Positions 23,565-32,350 of a stretch of DNA of 64,000 nt are shown in pieces; within the stretch, counting starts at the first letter, position 1; every line of letters begins with the position of its first letter. Both the position numbers and the translations under genes were made by a program. This stretch comes from Kaistella polysaccharea (GTDB taxonomy: Bacteria > Bacteroidota > Bacteroidia > Flavobacteriales > Weeksellaceae). The notes under the pieces are model-generated. The model saw nothing but the letters and a program-made list of their open reading frames with translations, was not told where the DNA came from and ran no database searches. The stretch spans positions 1,736,001 to 1,800,000 of the forward strand of contig NZ_CP084528.1 in assembly GCF_020410745.1 (NCBI RefSeq), given 5' to 3'.

Positions 23565-24791
23565 TTGTACTCAGTAATTGATATAGAAAGTAACGGCGCA
23601 GGTTTCAGGCAGGAGAGCATTATTGAAATTGCAGTCTATAAATACGATGGTCATCATATCGTTGATCAGTTTATTTCTTTGGTAAATCCCGAAAGTTCCA
23701 TCACGCCGTTTGTGCAGAAACTCACCAAGATTTCCCCAAAAATGGTCATAACAGCACCGAAATTCCATGAAATTGCAAAAAGAGTTGTAGAAATAACGCA
23801 GAATACTACTTTGGTCGGGCACAATATTGAATTTGATTACCGAATGCTTCGCCAGGAATTTAAACGATTGGGTTATGAATTTAAAATTAATACATTAGAT
23901 ACGATTCCTCTTGCGAAAAAACTGATTCCCACCGCCGAAAGTTATTCGCTCGGAAAATTGGTGAAATCCCTTGGTATTCCTCTGGTAGATCAACACCGCG
24001 CATCTGGTGACGCGCGTGCGACTTTAGAGCTTTTCAAATTGTTGATGATTAAAGATAAAAACTCTGAAATTATACAGCAACATCACGATGAAGTGAATGC
24101 AAAAACCTATCTCAACAAAATTCGGGATTTAACTCAGGATTTACCGGCAGAAAAAGGTATTCTCTACTTTCAAGACACGAACGGTAAAATTATCTTCAGT
24201 GATTTTGTGGATGATCTCAATAAATCATCGAAGATCATCTTCAATGCAAAATCAAAAAAGTGGACCTCAATTCAAGAAAAAACAGAACAGGTCCATTATG
24301 AATTAACCGGCAACGATATTCTGGCAAAACTCATGATGAGAACAAAAGGAATTAAAAAAGGTGAGTCTTTGCCCTTTGGTCTCTATTATAAAAACGGAAA
24401 ATATTTTACAGATAAAATAAACAATCAATTGAGTGTAGAACCTTTTCTGAAATTTAGATCTTTTACCCAAGGCAGCAAAGCAGTAAGTTTTATTCAATCC
24501 CGAAAAGTGTTTGAAGATCCAAAAAAACTTGCCGATTTATTATCCATTAGTCGTGAAAATGCGCTTTGGATTACTACCGGTCGCGTTTTAGGTGAAAAAT
24601 CTTTTTTACTTTTCGAAAAGGAAAAACTAAGCGCTTACGGTTTTTATGAACTTTATACGCAGATTGAAACTTTGAACAAACTTTCCAGTATAAAAATCGA
24701 TATCGATTTCTCTACAACCGATTTGCAAAATGATTTAAAACTGGGACTTTTACGAGGAGATTTTGAAATTATATCTCTTCCACAAAAATAA
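23565..24791 (+). CDS. Exonuclease-domain protein (DnaQ/epsilon-like) with long C-terminal region
   Basis: A 408-residue protein. Residues 1-165 form a DEDDh 3'-5' exonuclease domain: MYSVIDIESNG (Exo I), LVGHNIEFDYRML (Exo II), HRASGDARAT (Exo III). The C-terminal 240 residues resemble the region after the exonuclease domain in DinG/UvrC-type fusions (a GIY-YIG-like remnant, NDLPAEKGILYFQD) but no catalytic set is clear. The start is a TTG codon: the frame has no ATG nearby and relatives begin exactly MYxxxDIE. Coupled with the HerA-like ATPase upstream. Confidence 0.85.
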   Translation: MYSVIDIESNGAGFRQESIIEIAVYKYDGHHIVDQFISLVNPESSITPFVQKLTKISPKMVITAPKFHEIAKRVVEITQNTTLVGHNIEFDYRMLRQEFKRLGYEFKINTLDTIPLAKKLIPTAESYSLGKLVKSLGIPLVDQHRASGDARATLELFKLLMIKDKNSEIIQQHHDEVNAKTYLNKIRDLTQDLPAEKGILYFQDTNGKIIFSDFVDDLNKSSKIIFNAKSKKWTSIQEKTEQVHYELTGNDILAKLMMRTKGIKKGESLPFGLYYKNGKYFTDKINNQLSVEPFLKFRSFTQGSKAVSFIQSRKVFEDPKKLADLLSISRENALWITTGRVLGEKSFLLFEKEKLSAYGFYELYTQIETLNKLSSIKIDIDFSTTDLQNDLKLGLLRGDFEIISLPQK

Positions 24792-24817
24792 ATTAGTAAA
24801 AATTAAATTAAAAATTT

Positions 24818-24825
24818 TATTTTTG
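24818..24825 (+). promoter_or_regulatory. Predicted -7 box of the lysA leader
   Basis: TATTTTTG matches TAnnTTTG. A start near 24831 would give a leader of about 160 nt before lysA that includes the 25-codon ORF and the hairpin. Confidence 0.4.
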
Positions 24826-24846
24826 TCAAAATTTTAGCAAATAAAA

Positions 24847-24924
24847 ATGGTTATTCTTAAATCTTCAAAACTGTTTATCGCAAAGGGAAAGAAGTTTTTC
24901 TCTAAGGCAAATTGTGTGGATTAA
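24847..24924 (+). CDS. Putative 25-codon Lys-rich leader peptide upstream of lysA
   Basis: A short ORF starting ATG GTT ATT CTT encodes 25 residues, six of them Lys (positions 5, 8, 13, 15, 16 and 20), and ends in TAA. It lies between a -7 box and an intrinsic terminator that ends 18 bases before the lysine-biosynthesis gene lysA. That is the layout of an amino-acid attenuator. It may instead be chance in AT-rich DNA. No alternative antiterminator helix is obvious. Confidence 0.35.
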   Translation: MVILKSSKLFIAKGKKFFSKANCVD

Positions 24925-24947
24925 GAGCTCGTGTTTTTTAATATTGT

Positions 24948-24976
24948 AAAGCAGACTCTTTCGGGTCTGCTTTTTT
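24948..24976 (+). terminator. Intrinsic terminator (possible attenuator) before lysA
   Basis: AAAGCAGAC / GTCTGCTTT, a perfect 9-bp stem with an 8-nt loop, is followed by TTT and AT-rich sequence. It ends 18 bases before the lysA ATG. It could end the ATPase-exonuclease transcript, or control lysA. Confidence 0.85.
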
Positions 24977-24994
24977 AATTTCAAAAAATTATTT

Positions 24995-26194
24995 ATGACT
25001 GATAAAAACTTACTGAAAATTGCCGAAGAATTCGGAACCCCAGTTTATGTCTACGATGCAGAAAGCATCAAAAATCACTATGAGAAACTCACCTCTTCAT
25101 TTCATAAAAGCACACGATTTTTTTATGCAGCGAAGGCTCTCACGAACATTAATATTTTAAAATATATAAAAAATTTAGGTGCCAGTTTAGACTGCGTTTC
25201 GATCAACGAGGTGAAGTTGGGATTAAAAGCTGGTTTTTCCCACGACAAAATTTTGTTTACGCCAAACTGCGTTGATTTGCAGGAAATAGAAGAAGCGATG
25301 GAATTGAAGGTTCATATTAACATCGATAATATTTCGATTCTGGAACAGTTCGGAACTAAATTTGGGCACACTTATCCCATTTTCGTACGGATAAATCCAC
25401 ATATTTACGCGGGCGGAAATCATAAAATTTCAACAGGTCATATCGATTCTAAGTTTGGAATCTCTATTCATCAACTTCGCCACATTGAACGCGTTATGAA
25501 ATCTACCAATCTATTGATTGAGGGACTTCACATGCATACGGGAAGTGAGATAAAAGATGCCGACGTTTTTTTACAAGGTCTCGAAATAATGTTCGAACTC
25601 GCAGAACATTTCCCCGATTTAAAATATATCGATATGGGAAGCGGCTTTAAAGTTCCCTATCAAGACGGCGATCTGGAGACCGATGTGAAAGCTTTGGGAA
25701 AAAAAGTGGAAAAAGCCCTCACTGACTATCATAAAGAAAGCGGACGTAAATTTCAATTATGGTTTGAACCCGGCAAATATTTAGTGAGTAAAAGCGGTCA
25801 TTTCATTGTAAAATCAAATGTGATCAAACAAACTACGGCTACCGTTTTTGTAGGGATTAATTCAGGATTTAACCACCTGATTCGCCCCATGTTTTACGAT
25901 TCTTATCATATCATCGAAAATTTATCCAATCCAAAAGGAGCAGAAAGAATTTATACGGTTGTGGGAAATATCTGCGAAACAGATACGTTTGCGTGGGACA
26001 GAAAACTTCATGAAGTTCGCGAAGGCGATATCCTGGTATTTAGAAATGCTGGCGCCTACGGATTTGAAATGAGTTCCAACTTTAATTCGCGCTTAAAACC
26101 CGCTGAAGTGTTTTTCTTGGACGGAAAAGCACACCTTATTAGAAGAAGAGAAGAATTTGATGATTTGCTCAAAAATCAAATTGAAGTATTATAA
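24995..26194 (+). CDS. lysA: Diaminopimelate decarboxylase
   Basis: A 399-residue PLP enzyme that makes L-lysine from meso-diaminopimelate, the last step of the pathway. Seen are the PLP Lys in FYAAKALTN, the HMHTGSEI motif, GSGFKVPY and EPGKYLV in the barrel, and GNICETDTF with the catalytic Cys from the neighbouring subunit. Near the C-terminus NAGAYGFEMSSNFNSR binds substrate and phosphate. It appears monocistronic, preceded by a terminator/leader at 24831-24976 and followed by a weak hairpin. Confidence 0.97.
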   Translation: MTDKNLLKIAEEFGTPVYVYDAESIKNHYEKLTSSFHKSTRFFYAAKALTNINILKYIKNLGASLDCVSINEVKLGLKAGFSHDKILFTPNCVDLQEIEEAMELKVHINIDNISILEQFGTKFGHTYPIFVRINPHIYAGGNHKISTGHIDSKFGISIHQLRHIERVMKSTNLLIEGLHMHTGSEIKDADVFLQGLEIMFELAEHFPDLKYIDMGSGFKVPYQDGDLETDVKALGKKVEKALTDYHKESGRKFQLWFEPGKYLVSKSGHFIVKSNVIKQTTATVFVGINSGFNHLIRPMFYDSYHIIENLSNPKGAERIYTVVGNICETDTFAWDRKLHEVREGDILVFRNAGAYGFEMSSNFNSRLKPAEVFFLDGKAHLIRRREEFDDLLKNQIEVL

Positions 26195-26211
26195 AAGTCA
26201 TGTTATTCTAT

Positions 26212-26236
26212 CCTTTTTGAAGAAAGGTTTTTCGTA
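26212..26236 (+). terminator. Weak hairpin after lysA
   Basis: CCTTT / AAAGG with a 6-nt loop and a TTTTT tail. A short stem, so only a possible terminator. Confidence 0.35.
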
Positions 26237-26260
26237 ATTTTATCTTTTAATTATAGGATT

Positions 26261-26752
26261 ATGAAAAGATTTTTATTCTTATTGATTTTTACGTCTGTGT
26301 TTTTTCAGGCGCAGGAAATTGAAGAATTGCAGGAAGGATTTTTCTTCTCTGAAACCAGCAAAAATTTCTTTAGGGTAGATATAAAAAAACCCTACGATTA
26401 TTACAAAAATAGCCTTTGTGACAACGGTTCAGAATTTAGAAGAGCGCAATTTGAAGGAGGCGATGTCAATTTTAGCCGAGAACTTTTTAAATATATTTCA
26501 GCGTACGTAGATAAAGAAGTTTATGTAGTTAATGGAACGTTCTTTCTCCAAATTGATATTGACAAAGAGGGAAAAATGACGCAGCTTAATATTGTTCCGA
26601 AAGTCGAGAATAGCGAAATGTTTCTGCGTGATTTAAAATTCGCTGTGCGAAAAATAAAAAAAACCTGGACACCTTCTAAATGTAATAATATTCCAATTGA
26701 TTCAAAACTCAGAATTAAGATGAATTTTATAACTGAAAGTGCAGATATTTAA
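26261..26752 (+). CDS. Exported protein with TonB C-terminal-like domain
   Basis: A 163-residue secreted or periplasmic protein with a signal peptide (MKRFLFLLIFTSVFFQAQ). Residues 75-160 follow the TonB C-terminal pattern: a helix (LFKYISAYVDKEV), a strand with GTFFLQIDIDKEGKM, LRDLKFAVRKIKKTWTPSK, and a last strand KLRIKMNF. Unlike TonB it has no membrane anchor or proline-rich linker, so it cannot be an energy transducer on its own. Two internal Cys (about 50 and 145) could pair. Function unknown; single-gene unit with its own terminator. Confidence 0.75.
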   Translation: MKRFLFLLIFTSVFFQAQEIEELQEGFFFSETSKNFFRVDIKKPYDYYKNSLCDNGSEFRRAQFEGGDVNFSRELFKYISAYVDKEVYVVNGTFFLQIDIDKEGKMTQLNIVPKVENSEMFLRDLKFAVRKIKKTWTPSKCNNIPIDSKLRIKMNFITESADI

Positions 26753-26778
26753 GTAACTCTTAACAATAATTGATGTTT

Positions 26779-26808
26779 AAACTTTGTGATTCGTTGCAAA
26801 GTTTTTTC
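26779..26808 (+). terminator. Intrinsic terminator after TonB-like protein gene
   Basis: AAACTTTG / CAAAGTTT, a perfect 8-bp stem with a 10-nt loop, followed by TTTT. Confidence 0.8.
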
Positions 26809-26894
26809 TATTTAAGGAGGAAATCGCCTGTTTTAAGGCTTAGAAAAAATTAGGGGAATTTAAAGCATTTCTGCCATTCTGTCACAGAAATTCT

Positions 26895-26902
26895 TATCTT
26901 TG
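26895..26902 (+). promoter_or_regulatory. Predicted -7 box of miaB
   Basis: TATCTTTG matches TAnnTTTG, 53 bases upstream of the GTG start. A TTTC element lies 23 bases further upstream. Confidence 0.5.
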
Positions 26903-26955
26903 CACTCACATTTTGAATTTTCAAAGTAAAATTCATATTTCAAATTTTTAAGAAA

Positions 26956-28389
26956 GTGCAAGAAAAATATATAGACGAAACCAAACAGGGCGAAGCCTTT
27001 GCGATCGCAGAAAAACCACAAAATTCTAAGAAGTTATTTTTGGAAAGCTACGGCTGTCAGATGAATTTCTCTGATTCTGAAATCGTTGCTTCGATCCTAA
27101 ACGAGCAAGGTTACAACACGACTTTACTCCCCGAAGAAGCCGATTTAATTTTATTAAATACGTGCTCAATTCGTGAAAAAGCAGAACAGACCGTTCGGAT
27201 GCGACTTTCTCAATTCAAAAATTTAAAGAAAGAAAAACCAAACTTAACAGTGGGCGTTTTGGGTTGTATGGCTGAACGTTTGAAAACCAAATTTTTAGAA
27301 GAAGAACAACTGGTCGATTTGGTCGTTGGTCCCGATGCGTACAGAGATTTACCCAATCTACTCAAAGAAACTGAAGGCGGCCGAGATGCCATTAATGTCA
27401 TCTTATCCAAAGAAGAAACGTACGCAGATATCAGTCCGGTTCGTTTGGGCGGAAACGGCGTTACCGCTTTTGTGACGATCACCAGAGGTTGCGATAATAT
27501 GTGTACATTCTGCGTTGTTCCCTTCACGCGTGGACGGGAGCGTAGCCGCGATCCTCATTCGATTATTGAAGAATGTAAAGAACTTTGGAATAATGGATAC
27601 AAAGAAATCACCTTGCTCGGACAAAACGTAGATTCTTATCTCTGGTTCGGCGGTGGTGCCAAAAAAGACTTTAAAAAAGCCACTGAAATTCAGCAGTTGA
27701 CCGCAATTAATTTTGCACAATTGATGGAAATGGTTGCGATTGCGGTTCCGAAAATGAGAATTCGATTTTCCACTTCCAATCCTCATGATATGAGTACGGA
27801 AGTTTTTATAGTGATGGCGAAGTACGATAATATCTGCAAATACGTTCACCTTCCCGTACAAAGTGGAAGCGACAGAATGTTGGACAAAATGAACCGTCAG
27901 CATACCCGCGCAGAATATTTGGCCCTAATTAATAAAGCAAAAGAACTCATTCCCGAGGTTTCGTTTTCACAAGATATGATTATCGGATTTTGCGGTGAAA
28001 CTGAAGAAGATCATCAGATGACTTTATCGCTCATGCGAGAAGTAGAATACGATTACGGTTATATGTTCTCTTATTCCGAACGTCCTGGAACTCCAGCAGA
28101 AAAGAAAATGGAAGACGATATTCCAGCAGATGTTAAACAAAGAAGATTGGCTGAAGTCATCGCATTACAAGGCGAACTTTCCCGTAAAAGAATGCAAGGT
28201 TATGTTGGCCGAACTCATGAAGTTTTAATCGAAGGAACATCAAGAAAAAATGAAAACCAGTGGAAAGGCCGTAATTCTCAAAATGCAGTTTGCGTTTTCG
28301 ATAAATTAGAAGGTCAGAAATTAGGTGACTTAGTGACCGTTTTCGTTTATGGAAATACACAGGGAACGCTTTTGGGGGAAACGGTTTAG
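26956..28389 (+). CDS. miaB: tRNA-2-methylthio-N6-dimethylallyladenosine synthase MiaB
   Basis: A 477-residue radical-SAM methylthiotransferase that adds a methylthio group to i6A37 of tRNAs reading UNN codons. The N-terminal cluster Cys are 34 (YGCQMNF), 70 (NTCSIR) and 104 (GCMAE). The radical-SAM cluster Cys are 179, 183 and 186 (CDNMCTFC). A TRAM domain closes the protein ([18 protein letters not shown]). The start is GTG: the frame has no suitable ATG and the N-terminus [12 protein letters not shown] looks conserved. It needs two Fe-S clusters, supplied by suf. Confidence 0.97.
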   Translation: MQEKYIDETKQGEAFAIAEKPQNSKKLFLESYGCQMNFSDSEIVASILNEQGYNTTLLPEEADLILLNTCSIREKAEQTVRMRLSQFKNLKKEKPNLTVGVLGCMAERLKTKFLEEEQLVDLVVGPDAYRDLPNLLKETEGGRDAINVILSKEETYADISPVRLGGNGVTAFVTITRGCDNMCTFCVVPFTRGRERSRDPHSIIEECKELWNNGYKEITLLGQNVDSYLWFGGGAKKDFKKATEIQQLTAINFAQLMEMVAIAVPKMRIRFSTSNPHDMSTEVFIVMAKYDNICKYVHLPVQSGSDRMLDKMNRQHTRAEYLALINKAKELIPEVSFSQDMIIGFCGETEEDHQMTLSLMREVEYDYGYMFSYSERPGTPAEKKMEDDIPADVKQRRLAEVIALQGELSRKRMQGYVGRTHEVLIEGTSRKNENQWKGRNSQNAVCVFDKLEGQKLGDLVTVFVYGNTQGTLLGETV

Positions 28390-28404
28390 CTTATTTGGGC
28401 AGAC

Positions 28405-28535
28405 ATTTCCGCCTAAATTTATCCTGAGCTTGTCGAAGGGGATCCCGCTTTTTTTATTGCTGACTTAGTTTCGACAGGTTCAACTGCCACTAAAAGCTCA
28501 GTCACCAATTAAAAGAGCTCAGTATAAGTCGAGCT
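28405..28535. repeat. Palindromic intergenic repeat, copy 1 (REP-like)
   Basis: This segment aligns in inverted orientation with 53952-54050. Shared blocks are TTATCCTGAGCTTGTCGAAGG, CCCGCTTTTTT.ATTGCTGACTT, and CTCAG.CACCAATTAAAA.GAGCTC. Each copy carries the arm CCTGAGCTTGTCGAAGG and a partly complementary arm downstream. In this copy the second arm is degenerate and longer by about 23 bases (TTTCGACAGGTTCAACTGCC). It fills most of the miaB to sigma-54 regulator gap. Confidence 0.8.
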
Positions 28536-28576
28536 GCAGATCATGTAGAAAAACCAAGTTGGTTTAATAATTAAAA

Positions 28577-28599
28577 ACATTGTACTTTTTACATTGTAC
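28577..28599 (+). promoter_or_regulatory. Direct repeat ACATTGTAC upstream of sigma-54 activator gene
   Basis: Two exact copies of ACATTGTAC (28577-28585 and 28591-28599) are spaced by 14 bases and end 17 bases before the start of the regulator gene. They may be a binding site for a repressor or autoregulation; no match to a known site. Confidence 0.3.
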
Positions 28600-28616
28600 A
28601 GTATATAAAGACAAAA

Positions 28617-29897
28617 ATGGCAGAATTACAATCCATAAAAACACGCTTCGGCATTATCGGAAATTATCCGGTGCTAAACCGTGCTTTGCAAAAAGCCATT
28701 CAAGTGGCGCCCACTGATATTTCCGTTTTGGTCATGGGTGAAAGTGGCGTTGGTAAAGAATATATTCCTAAAATAATTCACAGCGAATCCCGAAGAAAAC
28801 ACCAACCTTACATTGTGGTGAACTGTGGTGCGATACCAGAAGGAACTATTGATTCTGAATTATTTGGACACGAAAAAGGTGCTTTTACAGGTGCCACTTC
28901 CACCCGAAAAGGATATTTCGAGGTTGCAGATGGTGGAACTATATTTTTAGATGAAGTTGGTGAATTACCCGTGCAAACGCAGGTTCGTTTACTTCGTGTT
29001 TTAGAAAGTGGTGAATTTATGAAAGTAGGTTCTTCTCAAGTTCAAAAAACCAATGTAAGAATCGTAGCCGCAACCAATGTTAATATGCTCAATGCCATTA
29101 ATAATGGAAGATTTCGGGAAGATTTATATTATCGACTCAATACCGTGCAAATTGACATGCCTGCTTTGCGAGAAAGAAAAGGTGATGTTCATTTACTTTT
29201 TAGAAAATTTGCCATTGATTTTGCCGAAAAATACAGAATGCCCGAATTGGTGTTGACCAATGATGCGGTAAATTATTTAGAAAACTATGCATTTCCCGGC
29301 AATGTTCGCCAGTTGAGAAATTTGGTAGAACAAATGACTGTTGTAGAACAGGAAAGAACGGTAAATTCCCAGAAATTAGCCGAATATATTCCCATTCAAA
29401 GTCAACTTCCTGCAGTCATTCAAAAAGGGGGTGGAGTTACTCCAAACGAATTTCATTCTGAAAGAGAAATTATGTATAAAATTCTTTTTGATATGCGTAA
29501 TGATCTTAATGATTTGAAATCGCTCACTTCAGAACTGATAAAAAACCGTGGAAATGGTGATCTGAGCCATCAGGAGAAAAACCTAATTAATCGTGTTTTC
29601 ACACCGGAAGCTCAAGCACAAAATCCCAATTCACTGCTTTATTTTGAAAATAAAAAACAAAATTCATATCAAGGCTCTTCGATCATTTCTGATACTGATG
29701 AAAATTATGATGATGTAGAAGACATTGAAATTGAAGAAACAAAAGCAGATTCACTTTCGCTTCAAAATAATGAAAGAGAACTGATCGTAAAAGCGTTAGA
29801 TAAACACAAAGGGCGCCGTAACAAAGCTGCCGATGAATTGGGTATCTCGCAGCGTACACTTTATCGCAAAATAAAACAATACAATTTAGAAGACTGA
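28617..29897 (+). CDS. Sigma-54-dependent transcriptional activator without sensor domain
   Basis: A 426-residue bacterial enhancer-binding protein. The AAA+ domain starts almost at residue 1, with Walker A GESGVGKE (41-48), the sigma-54 contact loop GAFTGA (88-93), and LDEVGELP as Walker B. A linker follows, and the C-terminus is a Fis-type helix-turn-helix (RNKAADELGISQRTLYRKIK). There is no receiver, PAS or GAF domain, so activity must be set by expression or a partner protein. Its stop overlaps the start of lptE by one base, so it is cotranscribed with an envelope gene. Confidence 0.93.
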   Translation: MAELQSIKTRFGIIGNYPVLNRALQKAIQVAPTDISVLVMGESGVGKEYIPKIIHSESRRKHQPYIVVNCGAIPEGTIDSELFGHEKGAFTGATSTRKGYFEVADGGTIFLDEVGELPVQTQVRLLRVLESGEFMKVGSSQVQKTNVRIVAATNVNMLNAINNGRFREDLYYRLNTVQIDMPALRERKGDVHLLFRKFAIDFAEKYRMPELVLTNDAVNYLENYAFPGNVRQLRNLVEQMTVVEQERTVNSQKLAEYIPIQSQLPAVIQKGGGVTPNEFHSEREIMYKILFDMRNDLNDLKSLTSELIKNRGNGDLSHQEKNLINRVFTPEAQAQNPNSLLYFENKKQNSYQGSSIISDTDENYDDVEDIEIEETKADSLSLQNNERELIVKALDKHKGRRNKAADELGISQRTLYRKIKQYNLED

Positions 29898-30463
29898 TGA
29901 TAAAATTTCAGCTCGCAAAATATTCAATTACAACCAAGAATAGTCGCTCTTTTTGGCTCTTTTTCATTGGTTTTTTTCCATTGGCTCTTTTAAGTTCTTG
30001 TTATAGTTTTACAGGTTCGTCTTTAAGTGCAGACACGAAGACGATTGAAATTAGAGATTTCCCGAATAATGCGCCTTTGATGAACGCGAGTTTGTCTCAG
30101 GAATTTTCGACGGCAATACAGAACAGATTTCTGCAGCGCACGACTTTAAAAGGAACCAAAGATCGCCCAGACATTTTAATTGAGGGCGAGATTACAGATT
30201 ATGCCATTACGCCAACAACCATTTCAAGCGCGGTAAATGCGCCCGGTGGAAATATTCAGGCCGCCCAAAACAAGCTGACTATTGTTGTAAAAGTGCATTA
30301 TGAAAATAAAATTGAACCTGAAAAAAGTTTCGACAGAACTTATTCTGATGAAGCCGTATTCAGCAGCGATTTAGATATAAATGCGATCGAAGTGTCGCAG
30401 GTAAAATTGGTGAACGAAAGAATCATCAATAAAATTTTTAATGATATTGTAGCCAACTGGTAA
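29897..30463 (+). CDS. lptE: LPS-assembly lipoprotein LptE
   Basis: A 188-residue outer-membrane lipoprotein that plugs the LptD barrel during lipopolysaccharide insertion. The lipobox is LLSSC (Cys35) after an unusually long N-terminal stretch. The domain starts YSFTGSSLSADTKTIEIRDFPN, which matches Bacteroidota LptE, and ends KIFNDIVANW. It lies between the sigma-54 activator (1-base overlap) and the acidic protein (1-base gap). This gene trio seems conserved in flavobacteria as far as I recall. Confidence 0.9.
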   Translation: MIKFQLAKYSITTKNSRSFWLFFIGFFPLALLSSCYSFTGSSLSADTKTIEIRDFPNNAPLMNASLSQEFSTAIQNRFLQRTTLKGTKDRPDILIEGEITDYAITPTTISSAVNAPGGNIQAAQNKLTIVVKVHYENKIEPEKSFDRTYSDEAVFSSDLDINAIEVSQVKLVNERIINKIFNDIVANW

Positions 30464-30464
30464 G

Positions 30465-32318
30465 ATGAACGGACGAATTTTAGAATTAGCACAAAACCCT
30501 GAATTAATACAGCTCACCGACTTAGATTTGCTGAAAAAGGAAATCACGAAACATCCGTATATCCAGAGTTTACGGGCTTTATATTTGGTCGGCACTCACC
30601 GTTTAAATCCGGAAAATTATGCCCATGAACTATCTATAACCGCGGCCTACACCACAGATAAAAAAATCCTTTACCAACTTATCAATTCAAAAGGTGAAGA
30701 AAAAGTGCAACTTGTAACTGAGTCCGATGATCAGCAAAATATTATTGTAGACGTAGATAACACATCTGATTCTGTGGAAAACCTACCTGATGTTAACCCT
30801 GAAGAATCTCATGAAAAGTACACGGCGATTGAATCCAAAGAAGTTGAGCTTCCCGGAAAGGTTTATGTTAATGGAGAACTTAACCGCATTTTATTTCCCG
30901 GAGAAGAAGATTTTCTGACGCGTGAACCTGAAGTTATCGATTTGGAATCTACTCTGGAATCTGGGAAGATTGTAACTCAGCAATCAGATGAGAAAACCGG
31001 TAAATCAAGCGCTACAATTTCAGATAATCATGTTCCGATCGAAGAAACCAACTTAAACAAAATTCCTGAAATTGAAATTTTAAACAGTGAGAAAATAGAA
31101 GTTGCAAAGTCAAACGATCATATATCTGGTAATGACAATTCTGAAATTTCCACAGAAATTCTAGAAATTCCAGAAACATCAGAAATAGAAGGTGAAACTC
31201 CTGAAGCAGTGGATGCAGAGAAATTCGGAGATAGTTCGGTTGGGGAAAACTTTACGAAAGAAAAAATAATTCACGAAGAAGATATTACCGCGCAAAAAGA
31301 GGTAATTACGGATTCGGCGAAACTTAGCTTTCATGGGTTAGATGAATTTTTACCTGAAGTTAAAATTGAATCTCAGGAACCTAAAGCCTTAATTACGAAA
31401 GCTCCAAAACCTTCCTTCAATAAGCATGAAGAAGAAATGAAACGCTTGATTGCGGAAGTAGAAGCGAAAATGAAATCTTCTAAAAAGGTGAAAACGGAAA
31501 CGCCAGAAGATGTTGCGGGTAGCGCAGAAGTGAATTTTTCTGAGACCCAATCTTTCGAAATTATCAAAGACACAGAAATAACTCCTTCATTTAAAGCTGA
31601 AACAAATCCTGTTGAAAAAACAGATTCACAGCTGGAAAAAATTGCGAGCAAAGACGAAGAAAAGCAATCCGATATTTCTCCTGAAGTAGCCACGACATGG
31701 AAACCGATGTCATTTTCGACCAGTATATCAGAAAGTCAAGTTTCAAAAAGATTCTCTGAGAAGAATATCGCTGCTGACCCAATTGTTGAAGATCCTTTAG
31801 AAGAGATTCCATCACATAAACAAGACGGAACAAACGATATTGAAGAAGTTGAAAATGAAGTTATTTCGCCTCAACCAGAAGCAGCTGTTGAAGAAATTAA
31901 AGATGTAGAAAAATCTACGACTGAAAATACAAAAACTGAATCTCTACCGAAAGAAGAAAGCAATATTCCAAATTTTATTAACACTTGGCAAAGTTGGCTC
32001 AAAATTGACCGTACCGATAATAAGGCGGATAAAACTGAAATTTCGATTACCGAAATTAAAAACAAAGTCATTGAAAACTTTATCGAAAAGGAACCTAAAA
32101 TTTCTAAATTGAAAGAAGAATCTGATTTTGTAATTAAAGAAAGAACCGATGACATTTGGCATCTAATGACCGAAACCTTAGCGAATCTTTACGTTGAACA
32201 GAAATTATATGCAAAAGCAATTAAGGCGTTTCATGTACTGTCTGAAAAATATCCGGAGAAAGCAGCATATTTTGAGGATAAAATAAAAGAAATAAAGATT
32301 TTACGTCAGAATAAATAA
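30465..32318 (+). CDS. Large acidic low-complexity protein with C-terminal TPR-like helices
   Basis: A 617-residue protein. Residues 1-75 are helical (LELAQNPELIQLTDLDLLKKEI). Residues 80-560 are strongly acidic, Glu/Ser/Thr-rich and probably disordered. The last 55 residues form a TPR-like hairpin (TLANLYVEQKLYAKAIKAFHVL). There is no signal peptide or membrane helix. It begins 1 base after lptE and is followed by a strong terminator, so it belongs to the sigma-54 activator operon. Similar downstream genes exist in flavobacteria, but no function is known to me. Confidence 0.82.
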   Translation: MNGRILELAQNPELIQLTDLDLLKKEITKHPYIQSLRALYLVGTHRLNPENYAHELSITAAYTTDKKILYQLINSKGEEKVQLVTESDDQQNIIVDVDNTSDSVENLPDVNPEESHEKYTAIESKEVELPGKVYVNGELNRILFPGEEDFLTREPEVIDLESTLESGKIVTQQSDEKTGKSSATISDNHVPIEETNLNKIPEIEILNSEKIEVAKSNDHISGNDNSEISTEILEIPETSEIEGETPEAVDAEKFGDSSVGENFTKEKIIHEEDITAQKEVITDSAKLSFHGLDEFLPEVKIESQEPKALITKAPKPSFNKHEEEMKRLIAEVEAKMKSSKKVKTETPEDVAGSAEVNFSETQSFEIIKDTEITPSFKAETNPVEKTDSQLEKIASKDEEKQSDISPEVATTWKPMSFSTSISESQVSKRFSEKNIAADPIVEDPLEEIPSHKQDGTNDIEEVENEVISPQPEAAVEEIKDVEKSTTENTKTESLPKEESNIPNFINTWQSWLKIDRTDNKADKTEISITEIKNKVIENFIEKEPKISKLKEESDFVIKERTDDIWHLMTETLANLYVEQKLYAKAIKAFHVLSEKYPEKAAYFEDKIKEIKILRQNK

Positions 32319-32323
32319 TAAGG

Positions 32324-32350
32324 AAACCTGCTAAATCAGCAGGTTTTTTT
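32324..32350. terminator. Bidirectional intrinsic terminator
   Basis: AAACCTGCT / AGCAGGTTT, a perfect 9-bp stem with a 5-nt loop, runs into TTTTTTT. It lies between convergent genes and may serve both. Confidence 0.9.

Noticed and set aside
23565-24791. Frameshift or truncation at the exonuclease start
   Set aside because: The lack of ATG is explained by a TTG start; the first residues match the family beginning.
24795-24994. Lysine riboswitch upstream of lysA
   Set aside because: The interval is 200 bases and lacks the multi-helix junction of a lysine riboswitch; only one terminator hairpin is clear. A leader-peptide model fits better.
27403-27903. 166-codon minus-strand ORF inside miaB
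   Set aside because: It is antisense to the radical-SAM domain, has no recognisable product and its length follows from the codon use of miaB.
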